64,000 nucleotides of DNA from Pempheris klunzingeri (lineage: Eukaryota; Chordata; Actinopteri; Acropomatiformes; Pempheridae): assembly GCF_042242105.1 (NCBI RefSeq), contig NC_092030.1:5557501-5621500 (forward strand), given 5' to 3'. The translations under genes were made by a program, and so were the position numbers. Shown here piece after piece: positions 11,956 to 24,082 of this stretch. The stretch's first letter is position 1. Each line of letters opens with the position of its first letter. The notes under the pieces are model-generated. The model was not told the DNA's origin. It saw only the letters and a list, made by a program, of their open reading frames with translations, and ran no database searches.

Positions 11956-13550
11956 GTGACATGGGCATCTTTATTAGTAACTGTGTCTGTCTTTGAACTT
12001 TTGTCATATTGCATGTCACAATCTGCTTCATGGAAAATGCAAAACACACTGTAGCACAGCACAGATCCTGAATTCAGTCCACTTTTAAGCGAGCATCCTT
12101 TATTCAGATGAGCATCTCCCAAAACAAACACACCCACAGCATTGTGGGAAGCCTCTGGCAGTAAAAAGAGTAAAAGACGTATTACTGGAATGATCAAACA
12201 GTTTGAGTCTGGAGTTGACTGTCTGAATTGTCTTTTTTCTGCTGAATCCAGGAAACCAGGGACCTCTGCCGAGAACTCACTGTGCTCAGATGAACTCTAT
12301 ACTATCATAAATAAAACAACAGAGTTAATACTACGCTACTTATACACACTACTCATCATTGTGAGAAATTTAGACAGTACTTGGCAAGTCAAGTAAGAAA
12401 AACTAGTGGAAAAGGCTTTACATCATGACCATCATCCAAGCCATTACTGTAGCCATTACTGAATAAAGTACACACCAAATGACATATCAGCAACACTTCT
12501 TTCTTACTATATTAAATCAAAAAGCACATCACCAGAACTCCTCAAACACTCACCAGAGAACTTCAGGAAAACAAACTCATGTTTTACAATACAGCTCTAC
12601 TCACCTATATTGCCAGTAATTAAAACTCTGACAGTCCCAAACTTTCTTTGGTATTTGATAGCCAGTCAGATACATTTAATAAAATAGATACAATCAAATG
12701 AACAGAAAGTCTTGAGGTACACAGTGCAAATGTATTGAACCATCTATCAAAGCCTGATGGCACTTTAATAACAAAAACCTGTTTCTGTCTCTGGTCATCA
12801 GAAAGTGCTGAGAAGTTGCGGCTGAAAATTAATGCCAGACTTGATGCCAAGGTGCGCCTGCTACCATGGAAAATATTACATGGCCTGCATCCTCCTTTTC
12901 TTTATATTCACAACCACAAGATTTTCACTCCTGCGGCTGCTCCAGCAGTCATAAAGAAGAACTCCAGAGATGCACTCGATGCTTCGCCTGCTGTGGCAGA
13001 GCTGGCAGGACATCCTGTTCACCTCGACAGGCCCATAATGCACCTACTGTTGTGTTGTATGGGTTTGTCCTTTAACTGTAAAGGTTTTTTTTATCTTCCT
13101 ACCACAAAAAAAGAAAATGAATAAAACAACTAAAATAGACAAAGTATAAGTATTATCTTATCTAGTATTAGTGTAACTGCTAACTGAGTGTATGTGCTGA
13201 TGCTGCAGATTTATGTATGTACATAGTGTGTACAATATGTACATACGTGTGTGCGTTTATTTTTTGTTTGATTTGTATTTTTAGTGTGCAGCTGTTCTTC
13301 CATATGCATCAAGCAAGCTGTTGTGCATCTTTACGTGAATCGTGTGAGAATATTCATGGAAAAAACCAATCAAGGAAAAGTCCACTGTTTTCTGGCAAAC
13401 ATCTTGAATCAGTCATTTTAAAGGAACTTCGGGCCCTTAAGCAACTGTTGCTAGAACCAGTAAATCATCTTAGCTATTATTAGACTTGCACGGATTAAAT
13501 GAAACACTAACCTGTTATAAATGTAGCACAGTATTGGCACCAATTAATAG

Positions 13551-13915
13551 GACATTCCTTAAGTGGGCTCAGCCACGTCACTGCCATTAATTGGATGCCA
13601 TGTGCTGTATTTCCATTTCATTTCCCTCTGAGCTTTTTCCTCTTCTTATCTCAACTGTTGATGTATTCAACCTGGTTTTCTGTCAACCCCAGAGGCTTTA
13701 TAAGTTAATGAAACAAAAGTGCTCATTTCAAATTCCATTTGCCCATCTTTAAGTGCATCCTGTGATTAATTGAGTCCACCATATCTTTTTGCCCAAACAA
13801 GTCCCCTGGTATCACAGGCGTCCACCAGCATCTCTGCAGAGCCGTGCCCAGCATGGGAAATCAAATTAGGATTGACATCATTTCTTTGAAAAGGCTACCT
13901 TGCTGTATATACACA
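13551..13915. promoter_or_regulatory. Possible conserved non-coding element
   Basis: Repeat-poor sequence dense in homeodomain-type AT motifs (CCATTAATTGG, TGATTAATTGAG, CAAATTAGG) set in mixed-composition DNA, about 5 kb upstream of the adra1a promoter. It looks like a developmental enhancer, but there is no alignment to show constraint. Confidence 0.25.
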
Positions 13916-14194
13916 GGAGGGGGAAACAGTGTGTCATACATTTGATGGATGTGTAAGTGCACCATCAGTCTCTTATTAAAACAGTCTGGGTCTAGGAAGG
14001 CTGCACAGAGACCCATGTCAGTTTCCTGCTCAGCTATCAGTGCTCAAGCTCCTGCTGCCTGTGTGACAGTGGGTCAGGACCTTAAACAGGCAGCTGAGCA
14101 TCATGTGTAGGATGCTCCAATTGCAGCATTTTCAAAACCGCAGATCATCATATGACACCTTATTTTCTGCCCCCTAATACATTAAATATCAAAG

Positions 14195-14285
14195 CTGCAT
14201 TAATTGAGTTTTGGCCTGTAGAGGGCAAAGAATAAAACAAGCTGACAGACAAAGAGTCTGGGCATATTATCATCTGGTTGAGTTG
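14195..14285 (+). repeat. Short fragment of dispersed repeat family B
   Basis: TTTTGGCCTGTAGAGGGCA followed by AAGCTGACAGACAAAGAG and CATATTATCA matches the 5' part of the copy at 30735-30965. Confidence 0.45.
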
Positions 14286-15559
14286 TTATAACTAACATAT
14301 GAATAAACCTATGCCTATTTACACATGCATAGACATGGAGCAGCACTATAATTTATTTGGAATTGTGTTGGTTGCAAAACCAAAACAGTAAGCTAAAAGA
14401 GGCACAAAATAGGGTGGTGATTTTCTGTGGGATTAAGATGAGCAAACCCTCACACATTACTCTAGTAATTTGATTTAGTGTAAACATAGAAAAATTGATG
14501 AAGGCAGTTTCAACAACTTGGATGCTGCTGCATCTTCTCTAGATACAATTAGCATATGATTCAGCAAAGCTGTTGGATTGTTTTTGAGTTGAGTGCAGCA
14601 AACAAATATCCATCCACTGCAGACAGCCGTGCAACTGCAGTATCTCTCCTGCTTTCCACAACCTTGTGCGCTAAGCTTTTAAAGCTTCATTCATATTTCA
14701 TAGCTTCATTTCCATTTCATAGGAAAAAAGAAAACAAAAAAAAAGCCTCAGAGCAGTTAACCAAGTGCTCCATATGTGTTTGTCATCAGTTGCAGCCAGG
14801 ATACCAGTTTTATGTTTATAGCAACAAGCTGCACCTTCGCACAAAGAGAGTAATATGTTTATTAAATGTTGTGGACAGTACATGCCTACAGACTTTTCTC
14901 TGTGCAGTGACAAGGAAAGGTTTAAAACACTGTATCCGATAGTAGTGCATGGCTTCTTTTCTAAGGTAAAAATGCTTTGAAAAGGCAATAAATCTGCATA
15001 TTGTGGAGGAGTACAATAGCATCATGTATCTGCCAGGACTTGAAAACTGTCCAACACACAGAACAAGGGAACAAGATTTGGACCACATGACTGAAACATT
15101 GAGATTTTGGAAAGGTAATAGTAAAAAGACAAAGAAATGTGTTTGACAGGGGTGGTGACATCGTATGACAGAATGTTGATAAACGTTTCAGGTGAAGGCG
15201 CGGACTGGTCGTCGATCGCTGCTTCATCAGCTAATCACTCAATATCTAGATCTATATTATTGTCTTTCATGAGAATTAACGAGATACAATGACTATAAAA
15301 TCAATTTTAAAGTGTTTTGGTTTATTTTACACGGTAAATAAGAAAAACTATTTTCTTAAGTTTCATGAGAAATTCTATAAATTCTTTGTGTAATATGGCA
15401 AAGCCGAGTAAACATCAGCCGCCTTTGCCCAACTTAATGTCTAATTTCCGTTCAATTATCCCAACCTGCAAAGTTGGTGGTAGCCATTATTGCTCAGCTA
15501 AGTATATTAAAAGTTTAAGGAGTTCTGTAAATAGTTTCTGAATGTCATGTCTCTTTTTC

Positions 15560-15830
15560 TCATTAAAGAAATCATCCAGGATGCTGGTGTTCAGCCAGCC
15601 TCGCTCCTGCATTCAAGCAGCAAACTGGATGAACAATTAGGCGCACTAATCTCATGAGGGCAAGCCTTTACCTCCCTATGAATAATTTAGCATTTAACCA
15701 ACTGAAGCTGATAACAACGAAATGTGTTTCTCTCTGCCAAGTGGAGGCTGGAGCCGAGCGTATTTGCATTGCCCTGCCACTGAAAAGAGAGAGCAGGATT
15801 TTCCCAAAATGTAATCAGTTTCATGTCTGA
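15560..15830. promoter_or_regulatory. Possible conserved non-coding element
   Basis: Unique-looking sequence with an octamer-type site (GTATTTGCATTG) and several ATTA/TAAT cores, about 3 kb upstream of adra1a exon 1. A candidate enhancer by texture only. Confidence 0.25.
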
Positions 15831-17084
15831 AGTCGACAAATGTGAGAGAGCATCAGTTATGAGAGGAGGCCCTGAGTGCTACAGTGCAGCAACGGCTCTC
15901 TGAGATGCTCATCATCTGCCTAAGACACGGAACGTGACCTTTAAAGTGAAAGAGAGACATTTATATTTGGTTTCTTTTGAGAAAGGTAACACAAGTTAAA
16001 CAAGAAAACTGCAGACAGAAGCATTCCTGCCCGTGGTATAAATGACTGACCAGGAAGTGTGATCTTTTTAGATCAGAATCAGAGCAGCAAAGTCGTGTCC
16101 ACCTGTTAATGCATGAGCACCCGTGTGAGTTTCCCTCCGCAAGCAGCAAATCACAGGTTAGCAAGTTGGTGTACGTTCAATAAACACACAGATCAACGGA
16201 AAAAGGAAGAAACAAGAAGACGAAACACTTGTCTTGTCGGAGTCATAAGTACAGTTTGAGTGTTTGAGTCATTCTCTAAACTTTGAAGAAAAAACTTTCA
16301 AGCTGTCATTTCAGGGCAGGAGCGCAGGCTCTTTCAACACAACTGAGTCTAAAATCTGATAGAACTTAGCATGACCTATGTAAATGAGCAGACGGGCTCA
16401 CAGAGAGGATTTAAGATGAACACTGCCTCCCAAACAAACTGCCTCAGGACTCTCAGCATTTACGCCTCTTAAATCTTCACAGAGCAACTTGACAGAAACC
16501 TTAAAGGTCTGTGTCTTGGGACCAGGCTGTTTTTTTTGTTTGTTTTTTTGGTGGTGGAACTTCTTTTGACATCAATCAACATTCCTTGAACAGACAGCAG
16601 ATATTCAGTATTAAACTCTATTCTGATTTTGAGGTTGTATACCACGATTTCATCCCTCAAACAATTTCAGCCATCATACCTTTATTGGGGTGTTACGTGC
16701 GATCAATTTCAGCGTCTTTATATACATGCCATTAATTAGTCATGTGACTTTACAAAAGGAAACAAGATTATAATAAATATACTGCACTTATTTGCCAGTT
16801 TATTAGGTATCTTAAATTAATGCAGACGTAAAACAACAGTCCTGCAATGAATGAGATCTTCGTGAATGTTTTAATGGTACGTTTTTTTAAAAAGTGTTAA
16901 TTTCAACTGTATGATCATTCTGTTGGGTGCAGTTTGTGGTGTGTTGAGTTGTATTATGTTACACACAGTATTTTGTCCTTACTATACTGTACCATTTTTT
17001 ACAAAACACTACGTGTAATCTTACCGTGATGGCAATTATTTTCACTTTCAAAATACAGCATGGTTAGATTTAACATGGACGTTC

Positions 17085-17270
17085 ATAGGATCACCAAAGT
17101 CACAGGGATGCACAACCTGGAAATCATGAGTGTGTAGTCAGTGAAAGTCATCTTTCTCTGGGGATCATGAATGTCTGTACAACATTTAATGGCGATCCAC
17201 CCAACAATTGGTTTTATGTTTCAGTCTGGGCCAAAGTGGTGATCCGTCACAGTGACATTGCCATTTGAAG
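17085..17270 (+). repeat. Dispersed repeat family A copy
   Basis: Shares GGATCACCAAAGTCA, CTCTGGGGATCATGAATGTC, GGCGATCCACCCAACA and TTTCAGTCTGGGCCAAAGTG with the other family A copies, ending in GACATTGCCATTT. Confidence 0.6.
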
Positions 17271-18029
17271 CATTGAGATAATGTCCTACTTGGCCAAATT
17301 AAAGTGTATGTTCTTGTACCATGCAGGCAGGTAGAAGTCACACAAGCCCGCTCATGGAAAGTATACAAACTGCTCTGTGACATCCTCTGGGGCGGAGGCG
17401 CCTGGCTAGTATCCATGAGATTAATCTAAATAGGCAGTTTCTGTTCACTGTTTTCAAAGTCAGGAATAGACATCAGTTTACTGACTGACGCCAACACTTG
17501 TTGATGATGAGCTCCACATTGCGTGTGTCACCTGGCAAACAGAAAGGCCAGTCTGAAGACGATATATTGACAGCCACAAATGAACAATGAAAGTTGCAAT
17601 CTAAACTCATGGACTAGAAAGATCCATACCCGACAGCAGCCGACTTATGAGACAACTCTGTCATTTGAAGATGAATGCATCACCCCAGCATTCAAGACAG
17701 ATGTGAAAAAAAAAATCTCAAAGTGAGCGCTGCTGCCAGGCCCCATGGCAGCATACGAGACACCTGTGGTCAGGTCACGGACGCGCCGCAGAAGCCATAA
17801 ATAACCTGAAACAATAACCTGAGAGAAGAAACAGCCTATTTGTCATCTTTGAAGTATTGCCGATGGGCTGGACCCTTCCCAAGCCCATTCGGCCTGTCCT
17901 CATCTTCATCACGTTTCAGGTTTCCACATACGTTTAGTTTGCTGATAATACCACACTTCTTATATTTTAGCACTATTCAGGGCAAAATGTATTTTTTCTT
18001 AACGTCTTGTCTTCAATAAATCTAAACGG

Positions 18030-18165
18030 TTTAGTCTTTGGGAGCATGAATGTGGCCTGCAAATTTCAGCTCAATCATCTCATTACGTTGTTAAATATCC
18101 TTTATGCAAAGATGATGATGCTCATCCTCTGGAGATCGAATATTTGTGACTATTTGCCTATTAGA
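18030..18165 (+). repeat. Dispersed repeat family A fragment
   Basis: GGGAGCATGAATGTGGCC, AAATTTCAGCTCAATCAT and CTCATCCTCTGGAGATCGAA are diverged forms of the family A blocks. Confidence 0.4.
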
Positions 18166-18785
18166 CTTATGGACCAATTCAATTATGCGCTGATAGCAAG
18201 GCTGATAGAAGTCAGGGGTCACCAGAAACATTAGGGTTCATCCTCAGTGGGCAGTCTAAGTTTCCTGAAAGTCTAGCCTCAGTGTTTTTTACTGGTCCTC
18301 CAACAGTGCCAAACCAGCGAATCAGCGAATTTGTCTGGGACCATTTTCAGCGGTGGCTGAATACATGTATGGTGCTCTAGTGAGCATTTACAACAGCAGG
18401 GCGGTGTATGTGCGATGAATTCAAAATAAACTAGTGTATGTGTTTATGGTAATGAAACCTGTAACTGGAACCTTTCACGCAGTGCAACAGACAGGATTTT
18501 TTTGGATCCACAGACAGTGTTAACAGTAGCCTGTTAGTTGGTAGCTGGTTTTCATGAGATCATCTCAACGTTTATCCTTTAAAATCAGTTTTTTTTTAAT
18601 TCCCTTTGAATTTCCCTTGTAACAAACATTTAAAAACATATTAGAAGTTTGCTTTAGTTACAGATGATTATTAATACTCTGGAGTGTGATAGCAGCTTTG
18701 TCAGCTGGCACTCTCCGGGTCTCCCACATCAAACTGATGAGCAGGGCACGGGAACACCCCCTAATTAAAAGGTATGAGTCGCTCT

Positions 18786-18996
18786 GCCGGGGGGCGGGGC
18801 CCTGGAGGATCAGGTGGGGTGGTCCTCTGTGACTTTCTCTCCCACCAGAGGAGGCAGGAGGACGGCGCGAGGGAGGGAAGCTGTGCGCACCGGCTGTGGC
18901 GGATAGAATAACGCATGGCTGCCTTCTGACAAAATTAGCTGAATTGTTTCCTTTTCTCTAAACTCGGAGCAGTGAGATGTGTGCGCTCTGAGAGAG
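18786..18996 (+). promoter_or_regulatory. adra1a: adra1a promoter and non-coding leader exon 1
   Basis: A GC box (GGGGCGGGGC) at 18791-18800 and a GC-rich stretch to about 18900 mark a TATA-less promoter. The leader then runs to a consensus donor, GAGAG|GTAAGACT, at 18996/18997. The matching acceptor is at 22788-22789, upstream of the receptor start codon. The exact transcription start is unknown, so the 5' limit of the exon is not fixed. Confidence 0.55.
18915..18929 (+). other. Short upstream ORF in adra1a leader exon 1
   Basis: ATG GCT GCC TTC TGA, four codons, inside the inferred leader. It is the first of five upstream ORFs if the leader model holds. Confidence 0.4.
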
Positions 18997-19317
18997 GTAA
19001 GACTGCTTTTTTTTTTATTTTCTCATCATCCCACTGCTTATTTAACAGGCTGAGTGATTTCCAATTTCCATAATGTATAATTATGATTATTTTTGATTAT
19101 TTTTAATCAGCTGGAGGATATGGTGATTGTTTTTTTGTTTTGTTTTTTGCTCGGTTGTTTAATAGGCCATTGATGAACACATTGTGAAAAATGCCTCATT
19201 TTCACCATCAGTTGATGATGCTAATTCATGCAGCCTGATCTTTAATGTCTAATGTTTGTTCTGTGCACATGTCAAAAGTATTCAAACGTGATAAAAGGAA
19301 AGAGCAGAGTTTCGTAT

Positions 19318-19353
19318 TATGTATGTATGTATGTATGTATGTATGTATGTATG
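19318..19353 (+). repeat. (TATG)n microsatellite
   Basis: About nine uninterrupted 4-bp units, ending where the phase breaks to GCGTATTG. Confidence 0.95.
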
Positions 19354-20149
19354 CGTATTGAACAAAAACAATAGGCTGTTTCCCTTTGCAGCCTCATTAA
19401 GATTTATATTCACGACACCCCCCCTCAACAGGTAGGCCTAACTTAATTTAGAAACACAGATGTAAGTGTAAATATTTTTTTATTTTTATGAATATGAGGG
19501 AAATGACGAATGATTGGTTTTAGGAGCGAAAGCGAAGGCTCACAGTTTGAAGCTGTGGAAAATGTAACACTATCATCAGAGATCTTGCACCTGGGAGGAA
19601 ACACTAACAGCAAACCTCCTCAGATGGATGAGGTCAGATTAGTCAAATTAGTTTTATTTAAATGGCCCAGTATCACTAGTCACATTTGCTTGAAAGGCTA
19701 AGCAATGCAGGCTCCATCCTTAGACCTCATGGAAGGTGAGAAAGCACAAAATAAAGCACTCCACCATCCTTTCTTAAGGGCAGCCAGTTGCTCCTGTTCA
19801 AGGTTGATGAAACAAAATGATTAATGTCATGAAGGTTTTGAATTATGAACTTCAGGCAATAACAATTCCCACTGGAGAGTGCAGCTTTCCAGAGATGGAC
19901 TTCAAATGTACAGTAATTCATCATGATAGTGCACTGCACCAGAGAGCTGACAGAAACTGTTATATTACAGCGTTTGTAGGAACAAATAGAATATGAACTC
20001 GACAGTGGCAGCAGAGTAGATTACCATATTGACAGGAGTTGTGTGCACTTGGAAAGGATGTTGGATTTCATTTAGCTGATGTGAAGGAAACTTATTCTAG
20101 TCAACATTTAAAATCCAGGAATTTGTCTTAGTGGTGCTGCGGAGAAATG

Positions 20150-20335
20150 TTTGGAATATTTGAATGCAAAAACATTCTCTGCTCCCAGCTTCTCAAATGT
20201 GAGGATCTGATGCTTTTGAGGATGTCTACGTGTATTTTCTGACATTATATGTCAACCCATTAATCAAACACAGAATTGATTGATTTCACAAGCAATCGAT
20301 AGATAGCAAATAATTGCTAGTTCCAGCCATACAGG
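20150..20335 (+). repeat. Fragment of a teleost hAT-type non-autonomous element
   Basis: CCAGCTTCTCAAATGTGAGG, then TTTTCTGACATTATATG, AATTGATTGATT, CAATCGATAGATAG and TAATTGCTAGTTCCAGCC resemble the interior and 3' end of the family seen more completely at 62315-62852. Confidence 0.5.
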
Positions 20336-22789
20336 GTGTGCACAAGAAACAGTAATAAAACGGGTGTGTTACGGGTGAGGAGGTAAGATGTATGTTTCCA
20401 TACAGAGTGATGGCAAGCACATGCTTTAAAAAAGAACAGGACTTCCAGATCAGCTGCATAGACACAATGTTGTCAGGGAGACAGTGTTAATATTGTGCAC
20501 ATTACTAGTGTGATTAGAATGCTGTCCTATGCCTATGCTGCTGTTTTGATTGAATATGCCCTTGGTCAGGCTACATTAAGCCATTTAATACGTTTGCTAA
20601 ATATTCTCTCTCCTAAAACAAAATCCCAATTATGAGTCCAATCTTAGATTTAATAGGCTGACTTGTTTCAGTTCTGTAATGGCCCCTCAGACTGAGGAGA
20701 CTAACGGGAAAGTTTCTCCAAGGGCAAAGCAACATCTTTTCCATGAAATCCACTAATGCAATAAGATAAGCAGTACATTTAGATTTCAGATGTAAATTGA
20801 AGCGTAATGATGTCCACTGATAGCTTTTAATCAAATATTTTCTCCAGAGAATGTACGCAGTCTCGCTGTTGGGGTGAGCTGCTGGTCAGCTGAAAGAAAA
20901 TACCCTTAGAGACGCAACTAGTGATGATTATCATTTTCTATTTATGTTTTTTCAACTTAATTGAGGAAATTTATGTATATGTTTATATATTTTCATATAT
21001 TTTAAGCCCATCACAAATTCGTCAACTTGCTTGTTTTTCCTGACCAAGAAAAGGGGAAGCAAAAGATTACTAAAAGCCAAAAAGTCACACGATGGCGCGG
21101 CAAAGGGTGGGAAGGCAGTCAATTGTGGAGCAGGCTCGAAAAAGGTCATTTAACACACCTTACACCACTTCATCATTTTGTCACAGCGCTGCTATCACCC
21201 TGCCCCTTCCCCACTAATACACGCTCAGATGAAAGATGAAGCGGAAAGATATGCAGGGGAGCTTTTAGTTTAGAGCTTTTTCCTCTATGCAAATAAAATG
21301 GGTATGTATCAGGCAGGCAGCTTTAGGACGTAAATGTGTCACCTGTCCCAGACTTGCTGCTCTGGTTTTTAATTTCAAGAAAGACTTCATATACAGGTTG
21401 CACTGCCTTGAGACATATAGCACAGCACAGTGCTGCAAAACGTAGGAATACTATGTGACATCTCGCATACAATCATGTTTTACCTTTGTTGAATTGTTTC
21501 TGCTCTGCAGGCCATTATAAAACTGTTTCCTGCGTTACACTTTTCACAGCACCAGTAGTCCTAAAAACTTAGGCGGGCTGAGAAAATAAACTTTTTAGAT
21601 TTGGCCAAACTAATTGAACAGGCACTTCACCACACCAAGAAATCCCATTAAAACTGAAAATGTATTTTAAATATCACTTCGTTAAACTATTCTGCAAAAA
21701 CAATTTGAGATATCCATTCACCGCCTGTTTCATTTCAGTCCCCCTCTGGCTACGTCTAGTGTTTACTTGAATGAATTTCGTAGCGGGATATGCAGTGAGT
21801 GAAAGCCTTTGATCCCGCACAAACATGTGAAAAGCATGACTCTGTTCTGTGAAGGCTTTATCGCGGCTGTTTTTACATTCCTTTTTTCCTGGCCGGCGTT
21901 TATCTCACTCAGTGACATCCCAGATCTCCAACACGTACACTGCGAGTGGCACTGAGTGGGAATATCAGTGGTAGAAGCCTTCGCCACGAAAATATAGTGC
22001 CCTCCTCAAGGTTCAATTCCTTTTCTGTCATCTGGCGGTTGAGTTAGAGTTCAGCTTTCAGACACAAGACCTTCAAGGAAGCCATCACAGGCTCCGACTG
22101 AATGTCTGCTCTTAAAAAAATGATGCCTGCATTCATTTATCTCTGTATTCCCTGCATGGCTGGCTGGTTTTCTCATAATGCCACAGATGATTTTCTTTTT
22201 GCCCGAAGGAATTATTATTGCTGCTGTGGTGTCCTTGATTTTACCCCTGTTGTTTCTGATTATATCTTATTTATTTTTATCCCTTTTCTATTATAATCCC
22301 TGCCATCCCAATACTGCTCAACAGCCCTGCCACCTCCTCACCATCTCTGTAAATAGATATTTTCCTTTAATCAATCTGTCTGGTTAAATAAACGTTAAGC
22401 TAAACTCAGATATTAGTAATCAGGGGTTTTCTGGTTGTCATGTTATAGTGTTTTCCGGATGAAAGGGAAATTGTGAATGCCACTTAGTTCACTCATGCGT
22501 ATCCCCTGTCTTTTCTACTGCATCTTTTAATGAAGGGAGAAGAATTTGCAAATAGAGAGGCTCTGTCCTCTGAAAAGAGAACTCCTTACTCCTTCCTTGA
22601 AAGTTTTTTTTTCAGTGATTTACCTTTAATTTACTATGTTAGATTTTAGGTGGGAAGTTTTGTTTGTTCTTATGCTGTCAAACAAAGAATAGCATTTAAG
22701 AGGTAATGAGCCTGTTTGGGTTTTTTATAAAAGCCTTGGGTTATGAATGTGTTGTTAAATATACGTTATCTCTCTTCTTGTTTTAACAG

Positions 22790-23166
22790 GTTGCCTGCAA
22801 TAAAGCCTTCAGTGTGGTGAAAAATGACATCCCATCAGTGGCTGCCACGTAAAACATGAATATTTGTCACTTTTGTCTTTTGTTATGCTATTCTGGACAA
22901 AATATGACAAATTGTGGCAGTATATCTCTTTCTGAACACGACAACCTGCCAAGGAACCCTGGCCAAGGCCATGTGAATGGTGGAGCGTTGGCAAGAGCAA
23001 CTCCATCTACAAATTAACTGGAAGAACAGTTTATGCAGGAGAAAATGCTTTTATCCTGCATTAGCAGAAGCAGAAAAGGCAGCGGGTTGAAGCTGTAGCA
23101 ATTTAGGAGCAGATGTGGCATGAACGTCATCAGCCTGCAAGAACGTAATACGTCCGACAGATTACA
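22790..23166 (+). promoter_or_regulatory. adra1a: adra1a 5' UTR (leader exon 2) with four upstream ORFs
   Basis: The leader continues from the acceptor at 22789 to the receptor ATG. It contains ORFs at 22824-22859 (11 aa), 22856-23017 (53 aa), 23033-23098 (21 aa) and 23120-23188 (22 aa). The first two overlap as ATGA at 22856-22859. The last overlaps the receptor start in another frame and ends as ATGA on the second in-frame receptor ATG. Such a leader would be expected to reduce or tune receptor translation. The ORF coordinates are direct; the leader boundary depends on the splice model. Confidence 0.5.
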
Positions 23167-24082
23167 ATGGTTCCTGCTGAAAACATGAGTGTTTTCTCAG
23201 CAGCCGATCGCTGTCCCAACTGCAGCTCCTCCGCCTACCCAGAGGTGCATCTAGCCAAAGTGGTGGTTTTGGGGATGCTACTGGTGGTGTTTGTAGTGTT
23301 CGGGGTCCTTGGTAACATCCTGGTCATCCTGTCAGTGCTGTTCCACCACCACTGGCGGTCTGTTACACACTACTTCATTGCTAATCTGGCAGCGGCAGAC
23401 CTGCTGCTCAGCTCCGCCGTCCTTCCCTTCTCCGCCACCTCGGAGGCTCTTGGCAGATGGGTGTTCGGCCGGTCCTTTTGCAGCGTTTGGGCCGCCCTGG
23501 ACGTCCTCTGCTGCACTGCCTCTATCCTCAGCCTCTGTGTGATCTCTATCGACCGCTACTTGGCTGTCAGCTACCCTCTGCGCTACCCTGCATTAGCAAC
23601 GGGGCGGCGAGGCCTGACTGCCGTGGCTGCTCTCTGGGGACTCTCAGCAGCGATATCTGTGGGCCCTCTGTTTGGGTGGAAGGAGCCCGACCCAGAAGAT
23701 GAGACAGTGTGCCGAATTACGGAGGAGCCCGGCTATGCTTTGTTCTCAGCACTAGGATCTTTCTACATACCCCTGGCCATTATCCTGGCCATGTACTGTC
23801 GTGTTTACACTGTGGCAAAGAGAGAAACAAAAACCCTCAGGAAGGGCAGTAAGGGAGACGGGGTTGAGACGGAGGGGGTGACGCTGAGGATACACAGAGG
23901 GAATGCGACTCAGATGGGCAAGCAGGAGGATGATGAGGGGACTGCCAGGCATAAGCCCACCACCTTCTCCTTTCCGAGGCTGCTGAAGTTCTCAAGAGAA
24001 GAGAAGGCGGCCAAGACTCTAGGCATCGTTGTTGGTTGCTTCATTCTGTGCTGGCTCCCTTTTTTCCTGGTGTTACCCATCG
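23167..24082 (+). CDS. adra1a: adra1a coding exon 1 (N-terminus to TM6)
   Basis: Encodes residues 1-305 plus the first base of codon 306. It ends CCCATCG|GTAGGT. Reading on past this donor gives a spurious 13-residue extension ending at 24123. The third loop has REEKAAKT, where mammalian ADRA1A has REKKAAKT. Confidence 0.95.

Larger units (their letters stand above)
10047..18785. other. Intergenic region between tmem230 and adra1a
   Basis: No gene is supported. The region holds decayed dispersed repeats (listed separately), poly-A/T runs, and two stretches resembling conserved non-coding DNA (13551-13915, 15560-15830). The longest ORF, 12735-13124, has no recognisable domain and no codon structure that argues for a gene. 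Confidence 0.6.
18997..22789 (+). other. adra1a: adra1a leader intron
   Basis: Begins GTAAGACT and ends TTCTTGTTTTAACAG after a pyrimidine tract. It contains a TATG microsatellite and an hAT-type fragment near 20.2 kb. Otherwise no feature is supported; ORFs inside it look accidental. Confidence 0.5.

Noticed and set aside
12735..13124. 129-aa ORF
   Set aside because: No recognisable domain, no adjacent exons or promoter; the length is plausible by chance in 64 kb.
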